Shown here in pieces: positions 17,792 to 28,509 of a DNA stretch of 64,000 nt; the first letter of the stretch is position 1; each line of letters begins with the position of its first letter. This DNA comes from Bradyrhizobium sp. CB82 (GTDB lineage Bacteria; Pseudomonadota; Alphaproteobacteria; Rhizobiales; Xanthobacteraceae). A model generated the notes under the pieces. The model was not told where the DNA came from. It did no database searches and saw only the letters and a list, made by a program, of their open reading frames with translations. Made by a program: the position numbers and the translations under genes. The stretch covers positions 7,569,001 through 7,633,000 of the forward strand of contig NZ_CP121650.1 of assembly GCF_029714405.1 (NCBI RefSeq). The letters are read 5' to 3'.

Positions 17792-18650
17792 CTCACGCTC
17801 GATCTCGCGCTCATTCTGATGGCGCTAAGATATAACACTTTTTCATGGCACGACGATAAAGAAGGGGCTTTCATTCGCATCACGTTCCTTCAAACAATTG
17901 CGCGGACACTTTTTGGAACACAACCGACGTCCATTTAGCAACAATGGGCGATTTCTTCCGCGTGAGCGAATCCGATCATATCTGTTCCACCGTCGTGGAT
18001 CATGATCTAGGTGACCTTGGTTCTCGCTCGAGCACTAGATCCTCTTTTCCAAACGCGCTGCATTCTGCATACACTTTCGGCAACGTGAAATCTATTTCCG
18101 ACAGTGACGTCGGAGCGCGCTCTCGTACGACATGCCGATAAATGAACGATATCTTTCCTTCTTTTGTCGTTGTCCATTCACTCACGCCTAGGTGAGTGCA
18201 GGATTTGGACCAGTCGGATACCCAAAACGCCGGCACGATGCGACGCAATGTCACGCGCGAAAACGGCTTAGCCTCTTCCGGCCATCAGGCGCGGCGTCCT
18301 TTCAGACAGTCGCTTTTGCCGTCTATTCGTTCTTCTTCAAGCGCACGAAATCGCGCCGGCGGACACGTGCGCCATTGTCTTTTTCGCCGTGGTGCAACCG
18401 CAACAGGGGGGCCTTGTTTGTCCGAAACCCTTCAATGCATCCGAAGGCGGACAATTTGTGAGCTAACCGACGAACATCACGTCCGCGAGGCGGGCTCCTT
18501 GAATTGATGGCACCGATCTTTTCGATGCGCAGGACGGTCAAGCAGGGCGGTGTTCATTGCCTCGGCCACACCGGCCGGGATTGCAACCAGACGCAGCAGC
18601 CGATTAGGTTAGATTTATCGGCTAGGCCGCTGCGCCAGCGACATGCAGTG
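17792..18650. other. Gene-poor stretch upstream of nifA
   Basis: No supported gene. This should hold the nifA promoter, but no clear -24/-12 element, NifA site or other recognised motif was found on the minus strand. Confidence 0.4.
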
Positions 18651-18684
18651 AAGGCGCGTCGTTCCAGCGGTTGGCGCCTTTTTT
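18651..18684 (+). terminator. Rho-independent terminator
   Basis: AAGGCGC (18651-18657) pairs with GCGCCTT (18674-18680), followed by a T-run on the plus strand. What it terminates is unclear, because no plus-strand gene was recognised upstream. It may end an unannotated small RNA between 18200 and 18650. Confidence 0.5.
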
Positions 18685-18961
18685 GATTTCGCTGCGCTCT
18701 AGAGACGCACTCGATCTCCAACAAGGCCGTTCGTCGACGCGAAGACGTAAGTCCCGCTCAGCGGCAATCAACACGGCTTTGCGGGACGCACTTCATCTAC
18801 GGGTCGCCAAGCGGGGTATGATCGGCGGGAATCATTACGAAGCCAGGCAATCTGCCGCGCAGGCACCGCCGTTTAAGCCTCGGCAAAGCGCTCGCCCCGA
18901 GGAAGTAACAGAGGACACACGACGGCCGTATGGTCAGCGAGAATATGCGTTATCTGGTTTA

Positions 18962-19948
18962 TCAGATCGGGTGGCGTTTAGGCGGCTCTTCAATCAGGAT
19001 TAAATGCGCCGGATCATTCAAATCAAACTCAATAATGCGCGGCGCGACAAGTCGAGCATAGCGCGTAAAGGCGCTGGTCGGAGGAAAACGAATTACGGTA
19101 TCGCATCGCCCGAGAAGGTACATCTCGATAAGGGCCGAAGATCCGCCGTCCGCTCCTAGCTCGGCACTGTGTAACGGGCCGGCTTGATCCGCTTGAAAGC
19201 GCTTCGAGATCGTAAAGAGGTCGGGGAACTTGGCCGAGACCTGGTCAAGAACCTTCGGGCTATCCGTGCACAAAAAGACCTTCACGGGCTTTGCATGGGG
19301 TAGAGCTTTGGCCTTTTGGATGGCAGTGCACACCTGCCGCAAGGCAACCTCTGGATCGGCCCAGTAAGGCCTGTGCCCCATGATATCTTCGCCATTGCCG
19401 TGTCGAACATGAACGCCGACTACGCTGCACCCATCAAAGTATTCCTGATATATCGCGTCGATCCGAGCTTGAATTTCAGACCGCGGTTTGATGCTGCGAA
19501 ATATTTGTCGCTCGGCGTCCTGATCACAAGCCCACATCAAACACGCATCGCACACCACAGTATTCGCGTCAGTATCGTCCTTGGACTCGAAAAGCTGTCT
19601 CAGCTCGTCGCGCTCTCGGAAGATCTGCTCATCTGGTCGATAAACGCAGTCGATCGATGGTCGATTCCACCACGTTGGAAAGAATGACCCGGGAAGTGAG
19701 AGATTGTTGACTTGATCGTCGCAGATCACACGTACGCTGGCGATCTCATCAATTTGTTCGAAGAATACCGGAAACGCATTGGTGAAGGGCTGACCGAGAT
19801 AGCAAGAGCCCCGCCAATCGATGACCAGCGTACGACCTGTCCGCTTGGCGTACTGCCAGGCTGCCGCCAGCGACCATAAGCAATCACCGAGACCGGTGCG
19901 CCGCCGAGAAACGACGAACCTTTCCTTCCTAACCCTGTCATCAAACAT
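18962..19948 (-). CDS. nodZ: NodZ, Nod-factor alpha-1,6-fucosyltransferase
   Basis: 328 residues, strongly resembling Bradyrhizobium NodZ throughout: RRRTGLGDCLWSLAAAW near the start, DWRGSCYLGQPF, and the GDP-fucose-binding segment VHVRHGNGEDIMGHRPYW with the conserved Arg. It transfers fucose from GDP-fucose to C-6 of the reducing-end GlcNAc of the Nod factor in the cytoplasm. AAGGAAAG precedes the ATG. It follows nolO after 260 bases and no nod box was seen in that gap, so it is probably read through from the nod operon. GDP-fucose would come from noeL-nolK at 55.6-57.6 kb. A hairpin (CCTCGG/CCGAGG, 18878-18902) downstream may end the operon. Confidence 0.95.
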   Translation of the reverse strand: MFDDRVRKERFVVSRRRTGLGDCLWSLAAAWQYAKRTGRTLVIDWRGSCYLGQPFTNAFPVFFEQIDEIASVRVICDDQVNNLSLPGSFFPTWWNRPSIDCVYRPDEQIFRERDELRQLFESKDDTDANTVVCDACLMWACDQDAERQIFRSIKPRSEIQARIDAIYQEYFDGCSVVGVHVRHGNGEDIMGHRPYWADPEVALRQVCTAIQKAKALPHAKPVKVFLCTDSPKVLDQVSAKFPDLFTISKRFQADQAGPLHSAELGADGGSSALIEMYLLGRCDTVIRFPPTSAFTRYARLVAPRIIEFDLNDPAHLILIEEPPKRHPI

Positions 19949-20209
19949 TTTAACTTTCCTTGCGGTAACGTACCGGATCGATCAGCAGCCGCGCATACTT
20001 TTGCTCGAGCCTGTCACCATGCTTCACGGCCCGGCAACTCCTGATGACCTGCTTAGGACCGAGCGACTATCCGCTCGAACGATGGTGTTCGATACAACAT
20101 TGAGCATATCCATCGGCTCCCTTGCATAGGAGCGCTATCACGGGAGTACGCTCTCCTCCCGGGCCTCGCCCTCATGCTTAGAGATTCGCCCCAATGATAG
20201 TGAGTGCGC

Positions 20210-22258
20210 TTATGCTAGTTCTGTCATCTGATGGGAGTCACTCTTCAAGTGAGTAGCGCATGAGGGCGGATGTAGGCGCACCCGGCGTTGCTGCCACAGG
20301 CCCCTCAGTTCTTCGATCAGCGCCTCACGCTTCGTGTGGTCCAATACCATAGAGTCGAAGAGGTCACTGAGGACGGCTTCGCCCTTGACCCGCATCAGCA
20401 GATCGAACAGCTCATCTGAGATACGCACTGCGCCGCCGCCGGAAAACGTGGTGCGGACCTCGCATACCGTCTCTTGCCGATCTCGTGCGGTGTGAGCGCG
20501 AACGCGATACAGGGATGCATAAGGTGGCAGTGAAACGGCGAGCGAAGTCCAATCGTCAAGCGTCACAGATCGCTTTCTGACCAGAAACGGCCCGACCACA
20601 AGAGCATCGAGCTCGGTCGTCAGAAATGTGGCGACGGCGTCTGCAACCGAATCCACGATCGGTTCGGCATTATTGTTAAAGGAGGTATTGAGCACAACTG
20701 GAATGCCCGTCCGCTTCTTGAACTCATCGATAAGGCCCCAGTAGCTTGGATTTGACTTGCGGGACACTGTCTGCAGCCGTGCAGTGCCATCAACGTGCGT
20801 GATCGCTCCCAGCAAGTCGCGCTTTGACTCATGCACACGAACGACGAAGTTCATGAATGGAAATTCCCTCAAACCAGCCGGCAGATCGAAATATTCGGGA
20901 GCATCCTCCTCCAACACGGAGGGCGCGAACGGCCGATAACCCTCGCGCTTCTTGACCATCGCGTTTATGCGATCCTTGTTAGCTGCAGGTCGCGGGTCGG
21001 CGAGAATACTGCGGTTGCCGAGCGCACGTGGTCCGAACTCCGACCGACCCTGCACCCAGCCAATGACTGCGCCGTTTGCCATCCAGTCAGCCGCCCTGCC
21101 CGCCACGTCATCACTGCGTTCAATATCGAGGTGCCCGGCCCATGCATTCAGTTCCTGCTCCAGGGTATCTTCGGTCCCGAGATCGGGCCCCCAATAGACC
21201 TCCTGGAGCCGCTCGCGCGGCGCGGGCTGATCAATCTCACGAGAGGCCATGAGTGCAGCGCCTAACGCGCAACCGGCATCGTGCGCCGCGGGCTGCACGA
21301 AAATATCTTCGAAAAGTCCTGAATACAGCAGCTTACCATTCACGGTGCAGTTGTGAGCTACTCCGCCAGCCAAGCACAGCCGCGTCATTCCCGTGGCTTC
21401 CCGATAATGCCGAAGTATGTGAAACACGATCCGTTCGAGCGCTTCCTGCAAAGAAGCACTGACATCGCGGTGCTGCTGGGTGAATGGCATTCCCTTCCGC
21501 CGAACCTGAATATTGCGGACCAGCGCCGGACCGATGCGATCCAGGTAGAGCCGGAAGCCGCCGTTATCTCCAAGTTCGTAGAACTGCTCGAATAGCTTGC
21601 GATAAGGAACGGGGTCTCCGTATGGGGCAAGGCCCATGACCTTGTACTCGTCGAATAAGCTGTAGCCGAGGTATCGTATCGTCTCGAGATAAAACAGCCC
21701 CAAAGAGTTGCTCTCCGGGAAGCTCTTGAGTTGGTTAACCTCGCTTTCAGCTCCGATGGCAACGAGGCCGGAGAGAAACTCACCACCGCCATCGATTGCA
21801 AGAATAAGACTTTTTTCAAATCCGGACATTGCGAATGCGCTTACCGCGTGCGCCTGGTGGTGACTTACGAATGAGATACGGGACGGATCGACCTCGGTGT
21901 TGAACTCCTGAGCCAGCATCGTTCGCAGCAAAAGCCTGGCATCCATCGGAATAGTGTCGGACGGCTGCGAAACGAACAGGCGCTCGAGCATCGCATTGCA
22001 GTATGCTTCGGTTGCATAGAACGCGATGCGATCGACGTCGCTCAGTTGAACACCTGCCGCTTCGAGGCAGTATTGGATCGAACGGCTCGGAAATTTGTTA
22101 GAGTGCTTGACCCGATTGAGACGCTCTTCTTCAACGGCCGCGATAACACGTCCGTCGCGCATGAGCACAGCTGCGCCGTCGTGAAGAAATGTGCTTGGAA
22201 GCTCGGGTCGATATTCATAAACCTTGTCTAGTCCGCCGCTCATGCCGAGACACAGCAT
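20210..22258 (-). CDS. nolO: NolO, Nod-factor carbamoyltransferase
   Basis: 682 residues from the ATG at 22258, chosen because CGGAGAG lies just upstream and the protein then starts MLCLGMSGGLDK as in known NolO. It is a two-domain carbamoyltransferase of the NodU/TobZ family: an N-terminal YrdC/Kae1-like part with HHQAHA, LAIDGGGE and LCLAGGVAHNC, and a C-terminal part with QGRSEFGPRALGNRSILADPR and LNTSFN. It uses carbamoyl phosphate and ATP to carbamoylate the non-reducing end of the Nod factor (3-O position in characterised cases). It is a distant paralogue of nodU upstream. In B. japonicum nolM and nolN precede nolO; only a 160-base gap is present here. Confidence 0.92.
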   Translation of the reverse strand: MLCLGMSGGLDKVYEYRPELPSTFLHDGAAVLMRDGRVIAAVEEERLNRVKHSNKFPSRSIQYCLEAAGVQLSDVDRIAFYATEAYCNAMLERLFVSQPSDTIPMDARLLLRTMLAQEFNTEVDPSRISFVSHHQAHAVSAFAMSGFEKSLILAIDGGGEFLSGLVAIGAESEVNQLKSFPESNSLGLFYLETIRYLGYSLFDEYKVMGLAPYGDPVPYRKLFEQFYELGDNGGFRLYLDRIGPALVRNIQVRRKGMPFTQQHRDVSASLQEALERIVFHILRHYREATGMTRLCLAGGVAHNCTVNGKLLYSGLFEDIFVQPAAHDAGCALGAALMASREIDQPAPRERLQEVYWGPDLGTEDTLEQELNAWAGHLDIERSDDVAGRAADWMANGAVIGWVQGRSEFGPRALGNRSILADPRPAANKDRINAMVKKREGYRPFAPSVLEEDAPEYFDLPAGLREFPFMNFVVRVHESKRDLLGAITHVDGTARLQTVSRKSNPSYWGLIDEFKKRTGIPVVLNTSFNNNAEPIVDSVADAVATFLTTELDALVVGPFLVRKRSVTLDDWTSLAVSLPPYASLYRVRAHTARDRQETVCEVRTTFSGGGAVRISDELFDLLMRVKGEAVLSDLFDSMVLDHTKREALIEELRGLWQQRRVRLHPPSCATHLKSDSHQMTELA

Positions 22259-22421
22259 CTCACTCTCCGTTAATTGTAAAAGGCTCAATTATGACCAGCG
22301 GCCTCTCAGCCACTCGCCGCTGCATACACCAACCCGACAGCACCAGCACACGAGACCGTGGAGACTTGACGGATCTCCACACCATGGGTCGTGCGTTGGT
22401 CAACGCTTCCACCGCGGCCTC

Positions 22422-23213
22422 TCATCGCATCAGGCGTCGGAGAAGCAGCGCAACCGACAACAAGAACGGCACCACGGCATAAATGCAGAGTGCGCCAATA
22501 TGTGTGCCGACGCTGCCGACTGGCCGGCCAAGCATCGCCGGGCGAATAAGCTCGACCGAATGCTCCAGGGGCAACAAGGCGGCTACGAGCTGGAAGGCGG
22601 CGGGCAACTGTGTGATCGGGAACACCGCGCCGCAGAGAAACACCATGGGTGTAAGGACTAGCGTCTGGTAAAACACGAAGTAGTCGTAGCTGGGCGCGAG
22701 TGATACGATGACCATCGCCAAGCTTGCGAAGACGAATCCCGTGAGGGCGATTGCGGGTAGCGCATAGAGCATGGATGGCCATGCTGCATACCCCAGTCCC
22801 GCGGCAACGATTGTAATTCCAGTGCCGGCAAGCAGGGCCTTGCTGGCTGCCCACGCCACCTCACCGAGCAGGATGTCGCCGAGCGTCAGCTGTGTACACA
22901 GCATTGCCTCCCAGGTCCGTTGCGTGTGCATGCGGGCGAATGTTGCGTAAATCGTTTCGAAGCTCGCGGAAGTCATCGCGCTGGTCGCGACCATGCCTCC
23001 TACCAGAAAATCGATATAAGAAGTCCCGTTCACGCGGCCAACGATTAGGCCGAGGCCAAAGCCAAGACCAAGTAGATTCGTCATCGGATCGGCAAGATTG
23101 CCGAGAAGCGATGCTAGCGCGACCTTTCTCCAGGCCAAATAGTTGCGACGCCATACCGCGATCCAGTTGCGTGCGTTGGCGGGCATCGCCGCACCGTAAG
23201 TCATTCTCATCAT
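22422..23213 (-). CDS. nodJ: NodJ, Nod-factor ABC exporter permease
   Basis: 263 residues from the ATG at 23213 (or 262 from the next ATG), overlapping the nodI stop codon as ATGATGA, a classic coupling. An ABC-2 type permease with six predicted hydrophobic helices; the N-terminal [28 protein letters not shown] is characteristic of NodJ. With NodI it forms the inner-membrane exporter for lipochitooligosaccharides. Confidence 0.95.
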   Translation of the reverse strand: MMRMTYGAAMPANARNWIAVWRRNYLAWRKVALASLLGNLADPMTNLLGLGFGLGLIVGRVNGTSYIDFLVGGMVATSAMTSASFETIYATFARMHTQRTWEAMLCTQLTLGDILLGEVAWAASKALLAGTGITIVAAGLGYAAWPSMLYALPAIALTGFVFASLAMVIVSLAPSYDYFVFYQTLVLTPMVFLCGAVFPITQLPAAFQLVAALLPLEHSVELIRPAMLGRPVGSVGTHIGALCIYAVVPFLLSVALLLRRLMR

Positions 23214-24124
23214 ATCTCGATCTCGCGTCCAGTAAGGCGCAAGAACACATCTTCGAGGTTCGCCGGACGCTCCAGAAGACGCAAACCCGCACGCCCCCGC
23301 AACTGCTTGCGCACCTGCTCCAGATCCGGCGCATAGCAAAAGATGGTCTCGCCGCTCTGTTCAATGCGCTGTGCGTAAGGCCTAATCAGTTCAATGGATT
23401 CGAGTGGATTGCCGCCATAGATCTCCATGACATCGCAGCCAATCTGCTCGTTGATGAGCGTGTGAGGCTCGCCTTCAGCGATCTTGCGGCCTTCTTCGAG
23501 TACGCACAGCCTATCGCACAACCGCTCTGCCTCTTCCATAAAGTGGGTCGTCAGCAGGATTGTCTTGCCGCGTGCAAGTAGCGAGCGCAGTCGTTCCCAG
23601 ATCAGATGGCGAGCATGCGGATCGAGACCGGTCGTCGGCTCATCCATAACGAGCAGCTGTGGATCATTGATCAGCGCACGTGCCAGCACCAGCCGCCGCT
23701 TCATGCCGCCGGATAGCTCAGCAACGCGTGCATCCGCTTTGTTTTCAAGACGGGCAAATTCGAGCAGTGGTGGAATGACTGCCTCGATTTCACGCGCGCT
23801 CATGCCGAAATAACGCCCGAACACCAGCAAGTTCTCGCGTACGGTGAACTCGTTCTCAAGATTGTCAAACTGCGGGACTACGCCCACGCCTGCGCGCGCC
23901 AAGCGAGCGTATGCCGGTACTTGCTTGCCGAGCACAGTAATCTTGCCGGCGTCCGGCGGCACCATGCCGAGGACCATACGCACAATCGTGCTTTTGCCAG
24001 CGCCATTCGGTCCGAGCAATCCGAAGCACTCTCCTGCCGCAACAGTGAATGTCAACCCGTTTACAACGACCTTACCGCGATATGATTTGTTTACCGCGGC
24101 AAGGTCAATAGCTACGCTCGACAT
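23210..24124 (-). CDS. nodI: NodI, Nod-factor ABC exporter ATPase
   Basis: 304 residues with a standard ABC ATPase core: Walker [10 protein letters not shown] at 38-46, signature LSGGM at 137-141, Walker [13 protein letters not shown] (157-168) and a switch His in [11 protein letters not shown]. The C-terminal 80 residues are the NodI/DRA-type regulatory extension. Its start overlaps the end of nodU by 13 bases and its stop overlaps nodJ. It powers Nod-factor export with NodJ. Confidence 0.95.
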   Translation of the reverse strand: MSSVAIDLAAVNKSYRGKVVVNGLTFTVAAGECFGLLGPNGAGKSTIVRMVLGMVPPDAGKITVLGKQVPAYARLARAGVGVVPQFDNLENEFTVRENLLVFGRYFGMSAREIEAVIPPLLEFARLENKADARVAELSGGMKRRLVLARALINDPQLLVMDEPTTGLDPHARHLIWERLRSLLARGKTILLTTHFMEEAERLCDRLCVLEEGRKIAEGEPHTLINEQIGCDVMEIYGGNPLESIELIRPYAQRIEQSGETIFCYAPDLEQVRKQLRGRAGLRLLERPANLEDVFLRLTGREIEI

Positions 24125-25833
24125 GTGTCCATCTCAGCTGCTCGCTCGGACGACGGCACCTTCGTTGCGAGCGTTTTGGTCCAGAGTAAACCCTCGCACC
24201 AGACGTGTTCGACGCGCCCCCATTCGCAGGCAGCTGCGACGTCGGGGAAGAAGCCACGTCCATGGTGGTTAGCGCTGGTATTGCAAAGCAGCGGAATGCC
24301 CGTGAGTTTTTCATATTCAATGAGCAGCTCAACAACCGTCTGCTCGGATGTTCTGCTGATCGTCTGCAGTCGGGCAGATCCGTCAAGGTGCACAACGGCC
24401 GGGATCCTGTCTCGCCATTCTGGACGCGTCTGATGATCGAAGAGCATGTACGGGTCCGGCGTTCCAGGATCGAAAATGTCCGGCGCACGGTCCTCCAGGC
24501 ATATTGGCGCAACAGGGCGGAAATGTTCGCGAAATTTGATGTCGTTGAGGTAGTCCTTCGTTCCCGGCGAAGTCGCGGCGGCAAGAATGCTTCTGCCACC
24601 CAAGGCGCGTGGCCCAAGTTCGGCGCGACCAGCGAGGAATACCACGGGCTTATTACTTGCAAGGAGCGCAGCAAGCTCCCTTATGCTGCACGGTGTGGCG
24701 TCCCATTCCGCTGATGCATCACCGCTTCTGAGGGCCGGGCCGCTATAGACCGACCACTCTAGTGGCACAAAACCCTTGTCCGCCACCATCGCTGAGCAAG
24801 CGGCGCCGATTGCGGAGCCACTGTCATTCGGAAACGGCGGTACCCATACAGCATCGAACAGACCGGTTTCACGTAACGCACTGTTCCATTTGATGTTAAG
24901 ACCGCATCCCCCGGCTATGCACAGATTGCGCGGCCCCGGAAAGTGCGAATGCCGCAGTAAAGCAAGTCCCATCTCTCGCACGAGCAGGCGCTCAAGGAAA
25001 ACATGAAACGATGCAAGGATATCTTCGGCTCGCTTGGCGTCCAATCGGAGTGCGCTTTCCGCGAAGAAGTCGTGTGTAGCCGCCAGTGACGCCTCGGCGT
25101 TATTTATGTTTTCACGGTATTGCCGAGCGGACTCGGTGTTTGCCGCAAAGTGCTTCTCATAGAGGCTGCTAAACACGGTTATGATGTCTTCATCAGACGT
25201 ACCCAGACCGATATAGGCCATCAGTTTGCCCGCGACACCCAGGTCCCAATTGGTTCGGTTAGGCTGCCGGTACGGTCCGAAGTGGTGGCCGGCGACAGCA
25301 TAGGCATGGCCTATCATTGGGAATAGGCATTCCAGGAAACGGCCGCCACCAGGTGCTACATGATAGAGCCGTGGAAAGATGCAGCCGTCCCACACGAGAC
25401 AGAAGGCGGGCTCTCCCGCTTTCGCAAAAGGGCTAGTGCAGTATGCGGAAGCAACATGGCCTGTGACGTGTGCATAGCTTCTGTAAGAGAAACTCTTGCC
25501 GTCAAGCGCAAGGCCGGTCCCTTCGTGGGAGAAGAGGAGTCCCTCGGGACGTTCCACATAGGGTGCACCTTTGAGAGTGAGACGCTCCGACCCACTCAGG
25601 ACCTGGAATTCCGATTCGATTTCGCCATCCCAGCCATCGATGACGAACTGATCGATATCGCTGGGAGCGAGCCCATGTTCCGCCAAGGCAAGAACAACCG
25701 TGTCAAGATTATCGATGGTCTGATACCGCCGATTGTTGTCGCGTTTCTCCTGCTCGATGCAAAACACCAGACGTCCATCCTCCACAAGAGCGACGGACCC
25801 GTCATGCGTCAGCTTGATGCCACAGATGCGCAT
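24112..25833 (-). CDS. nodU: NodU, Nod-factor 6-O-carbamoyltransferase
   Basis: 573 residues of the NodU/NolO carbamoyltransferase family: [20 protein letters not shown] start, [42 protein letters not shown] and [15 protein letters not shown] near the end. It would add a carbamoyl group at O-6 of the non-reducing GlcNAc. It starts 11 bases after nodS and overlaps nodI. It is about 110 residues shorter than NolO, the normal difference between the two. Confidence 0.95.
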   Translation of the reverse strand: MRICGIKLTHDGSVALVEDGRLVFCIEQEKRDNNRRYQTIDNLDTVVLALAEHGLAPSDIDQFVIDGWDGEIESEFQVLSGSERLTLKGAPYVERPEGLLFSHEGTGLALDGKSFSYRSYAHVTGHVASAYCTSPFAKAGEPAFCLVWDGCIFPRLYHVAPGGGRFLECLFPMIGHAYAVAGHHFGPYRQPNRTNWDLGVAGKLMAYIGLGTSDEDIITVFSSLYEKHFAANTESARQYRENINNAEASLAATHDFFAESALRLDAKRAEDILASFHVFLERLLVREMGLALLRHSHFPGPRNLCIAGGCGLNIKWNSALRETGLFDAVWVPPFPNDSGSAIGAACSAMVADKGFVPLEWSVYSGPALRSGDASAEWDATPCSIRELAALLASNKPVVFLAGRAELGPRALGGRSILAAATSPGTKDYLNDIKFREHFRPVAPICLEDRAPDIFDPGTPDPYMLFDHQTRPEWRDRIPAVVHLDGSARLQTISRTSEQTVVELLIEYEKLTGIPLLCNTSANHHGRGFFPDVAAACEWGRVEHVWCEGLLWTKTLATKVPSSERAAEMDTCRA

Positions 25834-25844
25834 AGTGCCTCATG

Positions 25845-26474
25845 TTAAGATTGGTTTTGGAATGGAAGCGAAGAGCAGTTCGAATTGCGAAAACAAGCGA
25901 GCAAACAGTCTTCGTTGGCCGACTCACCTTGGCATTGCACCCGCTCGACCTCGACCAATGTTTCGCTCAACATCGTGATGATCGTCTCCGCGCCGGCAGC
26001 ATGCCCCCAGCCCCGGCAAGTGGCATCACGCGCTGATCCGAAAACCAGATGACCATTCGGCGCAAGCATGCGCATCAAATTGCCGATGGCGGTACGCATC
26101 TCGGCGACATCGCGGAGGTAGTAGAGCACTTCGGCCACCACGATCAAATCGAACGGCTCGGCTCTCGAGAACTGTTCGATGTCGGAGACAACCCATGTGA
26201 CGTGTGACCATTGCTTGGTCCGGAGACTTGCCCGAGCGATCGCTCGCGGCGCGACATCGACAACTGTAAGTCGGTCGCAGTGAGGCGCCAACTTTTCCGT
26301 GAACGCGCCTGCAGCGCATCCGACTTCGAGCGCATTCCTGATAAAGCCATTGGAAAGCGAAAGCCGCAGCATTTGCGCGTGACGCTCACGCTCGAACGGG
26401 TTGCCGTCCAATTGCCAGGGATCATCGGCAGCCAGCTCTCGATCCAACAATGAGTGAGTCTCATCCAACTTCAT
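25845..26474 (-). CDS. nodS: NodS, Nod-factor N-methyltransferase
   Basis: 209 residues. A class I SAM methyltransferase with motif I ALEVGCAAGAFT at 48-59, VVDVAPRAIARA (motif II) and DLIVVAEVLYYL (motif IV). It methylates the free amine left by NodB on the non-reducing glucosamine before NodA acylates it. It lies 14 bases after nodC, in the nodC-S-U order usual in Bradyrhizobium. Confidence 0.95.
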   Translation of the reverse strand: MKLDETHSLLDRELAADDPWQLDGNPFERERHAQMLRLSLSNGFIRNALEVGCAAGAFTEKLAPHCDRLTVVDVAPRAIARASLRTKQWSHVTWVVSDIEQFSRAEPFDLIVVAEVLYYLRDVAEMRTAIGNLMRMLAPNGHLVFGSARDATCRGWGHAAGAETIITMLSETLVEVERVQCQGESANEDCLLACFRNSNCSSLPFQNQS

Positions 26475-26488
26475 GGCCAGCCGCTCCT

Positions 26489-27835
26489 CTAGTCCGCACC
26501 GTCGCTCGCCGCTGCAAGCGCAGTCGTGTCACCACCAGAAGGACGGCGCGAACCATCTCGCTTGCGAGCCGGCATCGCGGGGTCTGATTGGGGTTGCTGG
26601 CTCTGCTTGAGCACGTGTTCTCCGCCAGGCCCGAGGGTCTTGGCCGGCTTGCGTGAGAGCCAATCGCTGTTGCTTAGCGTACATAAGGCATACGCTTTTA
26701 CTGGAAGTAGCAGAAAGATATTGATGGGCGTGTGCAGGGAAAACGCTAAAAATCGAAGTTGGCGAGCACGAAAGGCCGCTACGGCGCATCGCACCATGGT
26801 CATTGATGCGATCATCAGAACTGTCCACCATGGCACGGTACCCGTGACTGCGACCTGCGCCATGCCCGTTACAACCGAAAACGCCAGAAGCAGCGGTCCG
26901 AGGTTCTGCCCGATAACATCAAGTGTCAGGTATGAGTCGAGACCTGGCAAAAGGCGCAACGCAAGCAACGTGTCGCGGAACGTACTCCGAGCCCAGCGAA
27001 GCTGTTGGCGCAGATAGGGACCTAGCCTATCCGGAACGAGCGTCGCGGCGTAGGCGTCGGAAACGTATTCAGTTCGAAACCCTGCCTTCAACATCAGGAT
27101 CGTGAGATGACGATCCTCGCCGAAATCGCTTGGCTTTCCTCGAAAGTATTGCGCTTCGTATTGATCCAGCAGCAAGTCGAGGGCGGATCGTCGGTACATA
27201 GCGCATGGGCCGCAGCAACACATGACCGCACCGAAACGGGCTTGAGCTGCGCGCTCTTCATTGCACGCCAACCAGTACTCCATGTCGATCAAGCCAGTTA
27301 GCCAAGTGGCGCCCCGATTGCTTGCCGTCAGCTGCCCCATAGCAGCACCGATCTCCGCATCTTGCATTCTCAGCGCAAGCTTCCCGACCATATCGCCCGC
27401 GAGTATTGTGTCCGAATCGACGTTAAGCACCAGATCTCCGGACGAGGAGCGGATCGCGGCAATCTGCGCTTTCCGCTTGCCAACATTTTTCGGAAGCAGA
27501 ATGAAGCTAAATCTTGGGTCACGCGCAAACTCTTGATGGACAGGCGCCACATCCTCGCGATTCGAAGAGCCGTCATCAACCACATAGACGCGCAGCTGTC
27601 CGACGTAGTCTTGGTCTGCGATGGATTGTAGACACGCCGACAGCGTGCGCGGGTCCTCGTTGAAGCATGGTACGATCACATCCACGCTCGTCGCGGCTTC
27701 AGGGCGGACCGCATGTGTCGACACCGAAGGCGTGTGTGTCGGCGAGGCATGGAACGCCTGCGCGGTCTTGTAGACCGCTGAGAGCAGCGCATAAGACGAA
27801 ACGATAACAGTGCTAGTTGTGTCAATCAGATTCAT
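26489..27835 (-). CDS. nodC: NodC, chitooligosaccharide synthase
   Basis: 448 residues. A processive GT2 glycosyltransferase: VDDGS (86-90), NVDSDT (138-143), GEDRH (239-243) and QQLRW (277-281), with one N-terminal and several C-terminal hydrophobic segments. It polymerises GlcNAc into the tri- to pentasaccharide backbone at the inner membrane. The C-terminal tail after the last membrane helix is hydrophilic and somewhat long. Confidence 0.96.
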   Translation of the reverse strand: MNLIDTTSTVIVSSYALLSAVYKTAQAFHASPTHTPSVSTHAVRPEAATSVDVIVPCFNEDPRTLSACLQSIADQDYVGQLRVYVVDDGSSNREDVAPVHQEFARDPRFSFILLPKNVGKRKAQIAAIRSSSGDLVLNVDSDTILAGDMVGKLALRMQDAEIGAAMGQLTASNRGATWLTGLIDMEYWLACNEERAAQARFGAVMCCCGPCAMYRRSALDLLLDQYEAQYFRGKPSDFGEDRHLTILMLKAGFRTEYVSDAYAATLVPDRLGPYLRQQLRWARSTFRDTLLALRLLPGLDSYLTLDVIGQNLGPLLLAFSVVTGMAQVAVTGTVPWWTVLMIASMTMVRCAVAAFRARQLRFLAFSLHTPINIFLLLPVKAYALCTLSNSDWLSRKPAKTLGPGGEHVLKQSQQPQSDPAMPARKRDGSRRPSGGDTTALAAASDGAD

Positions 27836-27849
27836 GGGACTTGGTTTGT

Positions 27850-28509
27850 TCAGTGAAGTTGGGGAAGCGGGCAGATCGCAAATCCGCGATCCCGCAGGGC
27901 TGGAATAAGTTTGGGGAGCGCCTTCAGGGTCTGCTTGCGCCGATCGGCACGAATGCCCTGTCCCAACTCATCGGGCGGGCATCCATCGTGCAGGAGCACA
28001 ATTGCACCGGGGCGGACGGTTGTTAGCACTGCATCGACGATCGCATCGACGCCGGGGCAGGACCAGTCGCGCGGGTCGACTGACCAGGGAAGAGCAGCCA
28101 GGCCGGCCTTCGCTGACATCGCCAGCACTTCTTCGGTCCAGATGCCATAAGGCGCACGCACATGTCGCACTGACGCCTGCGGGCACGCCCATCTGATAGC
28201 GCCGCTCGCCGCTAGTATCTCGTATTGCACTTCATCCGGTTTGCATTTGGATAGGTCCGGATGCGTCATCGTGTGATTTGCGACCTCGTGCCCCTCCGCG
28301 ATCATCCGTCGAATCAGCCTCGGCTCATTCGCCGCATATGTGCCGACTACGCAGAACGTCGCTGGTGCGCGAAATTCCGCCAGCACATCGAGAATATCCG
28401 GCGTACAATAGGAATTAGGCCCGTCATCAAACGTCAAATAGACGCCGCAGCCGACCGTATCCTCGGCGCGCTTGCGGCGCGCATCGAAGGCTAAATTGGC
28501 GTCTTTCAC
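27850..28509 (-). CDS. nodB: NodB, chitooligosaccharide deacetylase
   Basis: 219 residues from a GTG at 28509 that overlaps the nodA stop (GTGA), giving the canonical NodB length; a longer frame from 28551 would overlap nodA by 46 bases and is less likely. A CE4 polysaccharide deacetylase: TFDDG (26-30), metal-binding His79 and His83 in HTMTHPD, RAPYG, and LLHDG near the end. It removes the N-acetyl group from the non-reducing GlcNAc. Confidence 0.95.
   Translation of the reverse strand: MKDANLAFDARRKRAEDTVGCGVYLTFDDGPNSYCTPDILDVLAEFRAPATFCVVGTYAANEPRLIRRMIAEGHEVANHTMTHPDLSKCKPDEVQYEILAASGAIRWACPQASVRHVRAPYGIWTEEVLAMSAKAGLAALPWSVDPRDWSCPGVDAIVDAVLTTVRPGAIVLLHDGCPPDELGQGIRADRRKQTLKALPKLIPALRDRGFAICPLPQLH

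Noticed and set aside
19949..20209. Search for a separate nod box upstream of nodZ
   Set aside because: No block of the consensus was found; nodZ is more likely transcribed from the nodA operon.
24154..24169. Sigma-54-like CGGCACC-TTCG-TTGCG on the plus strand
   Set aside because: It lies inside nodU near the nodI junction, antisense to the operon, with no plus-strand gene downstream.
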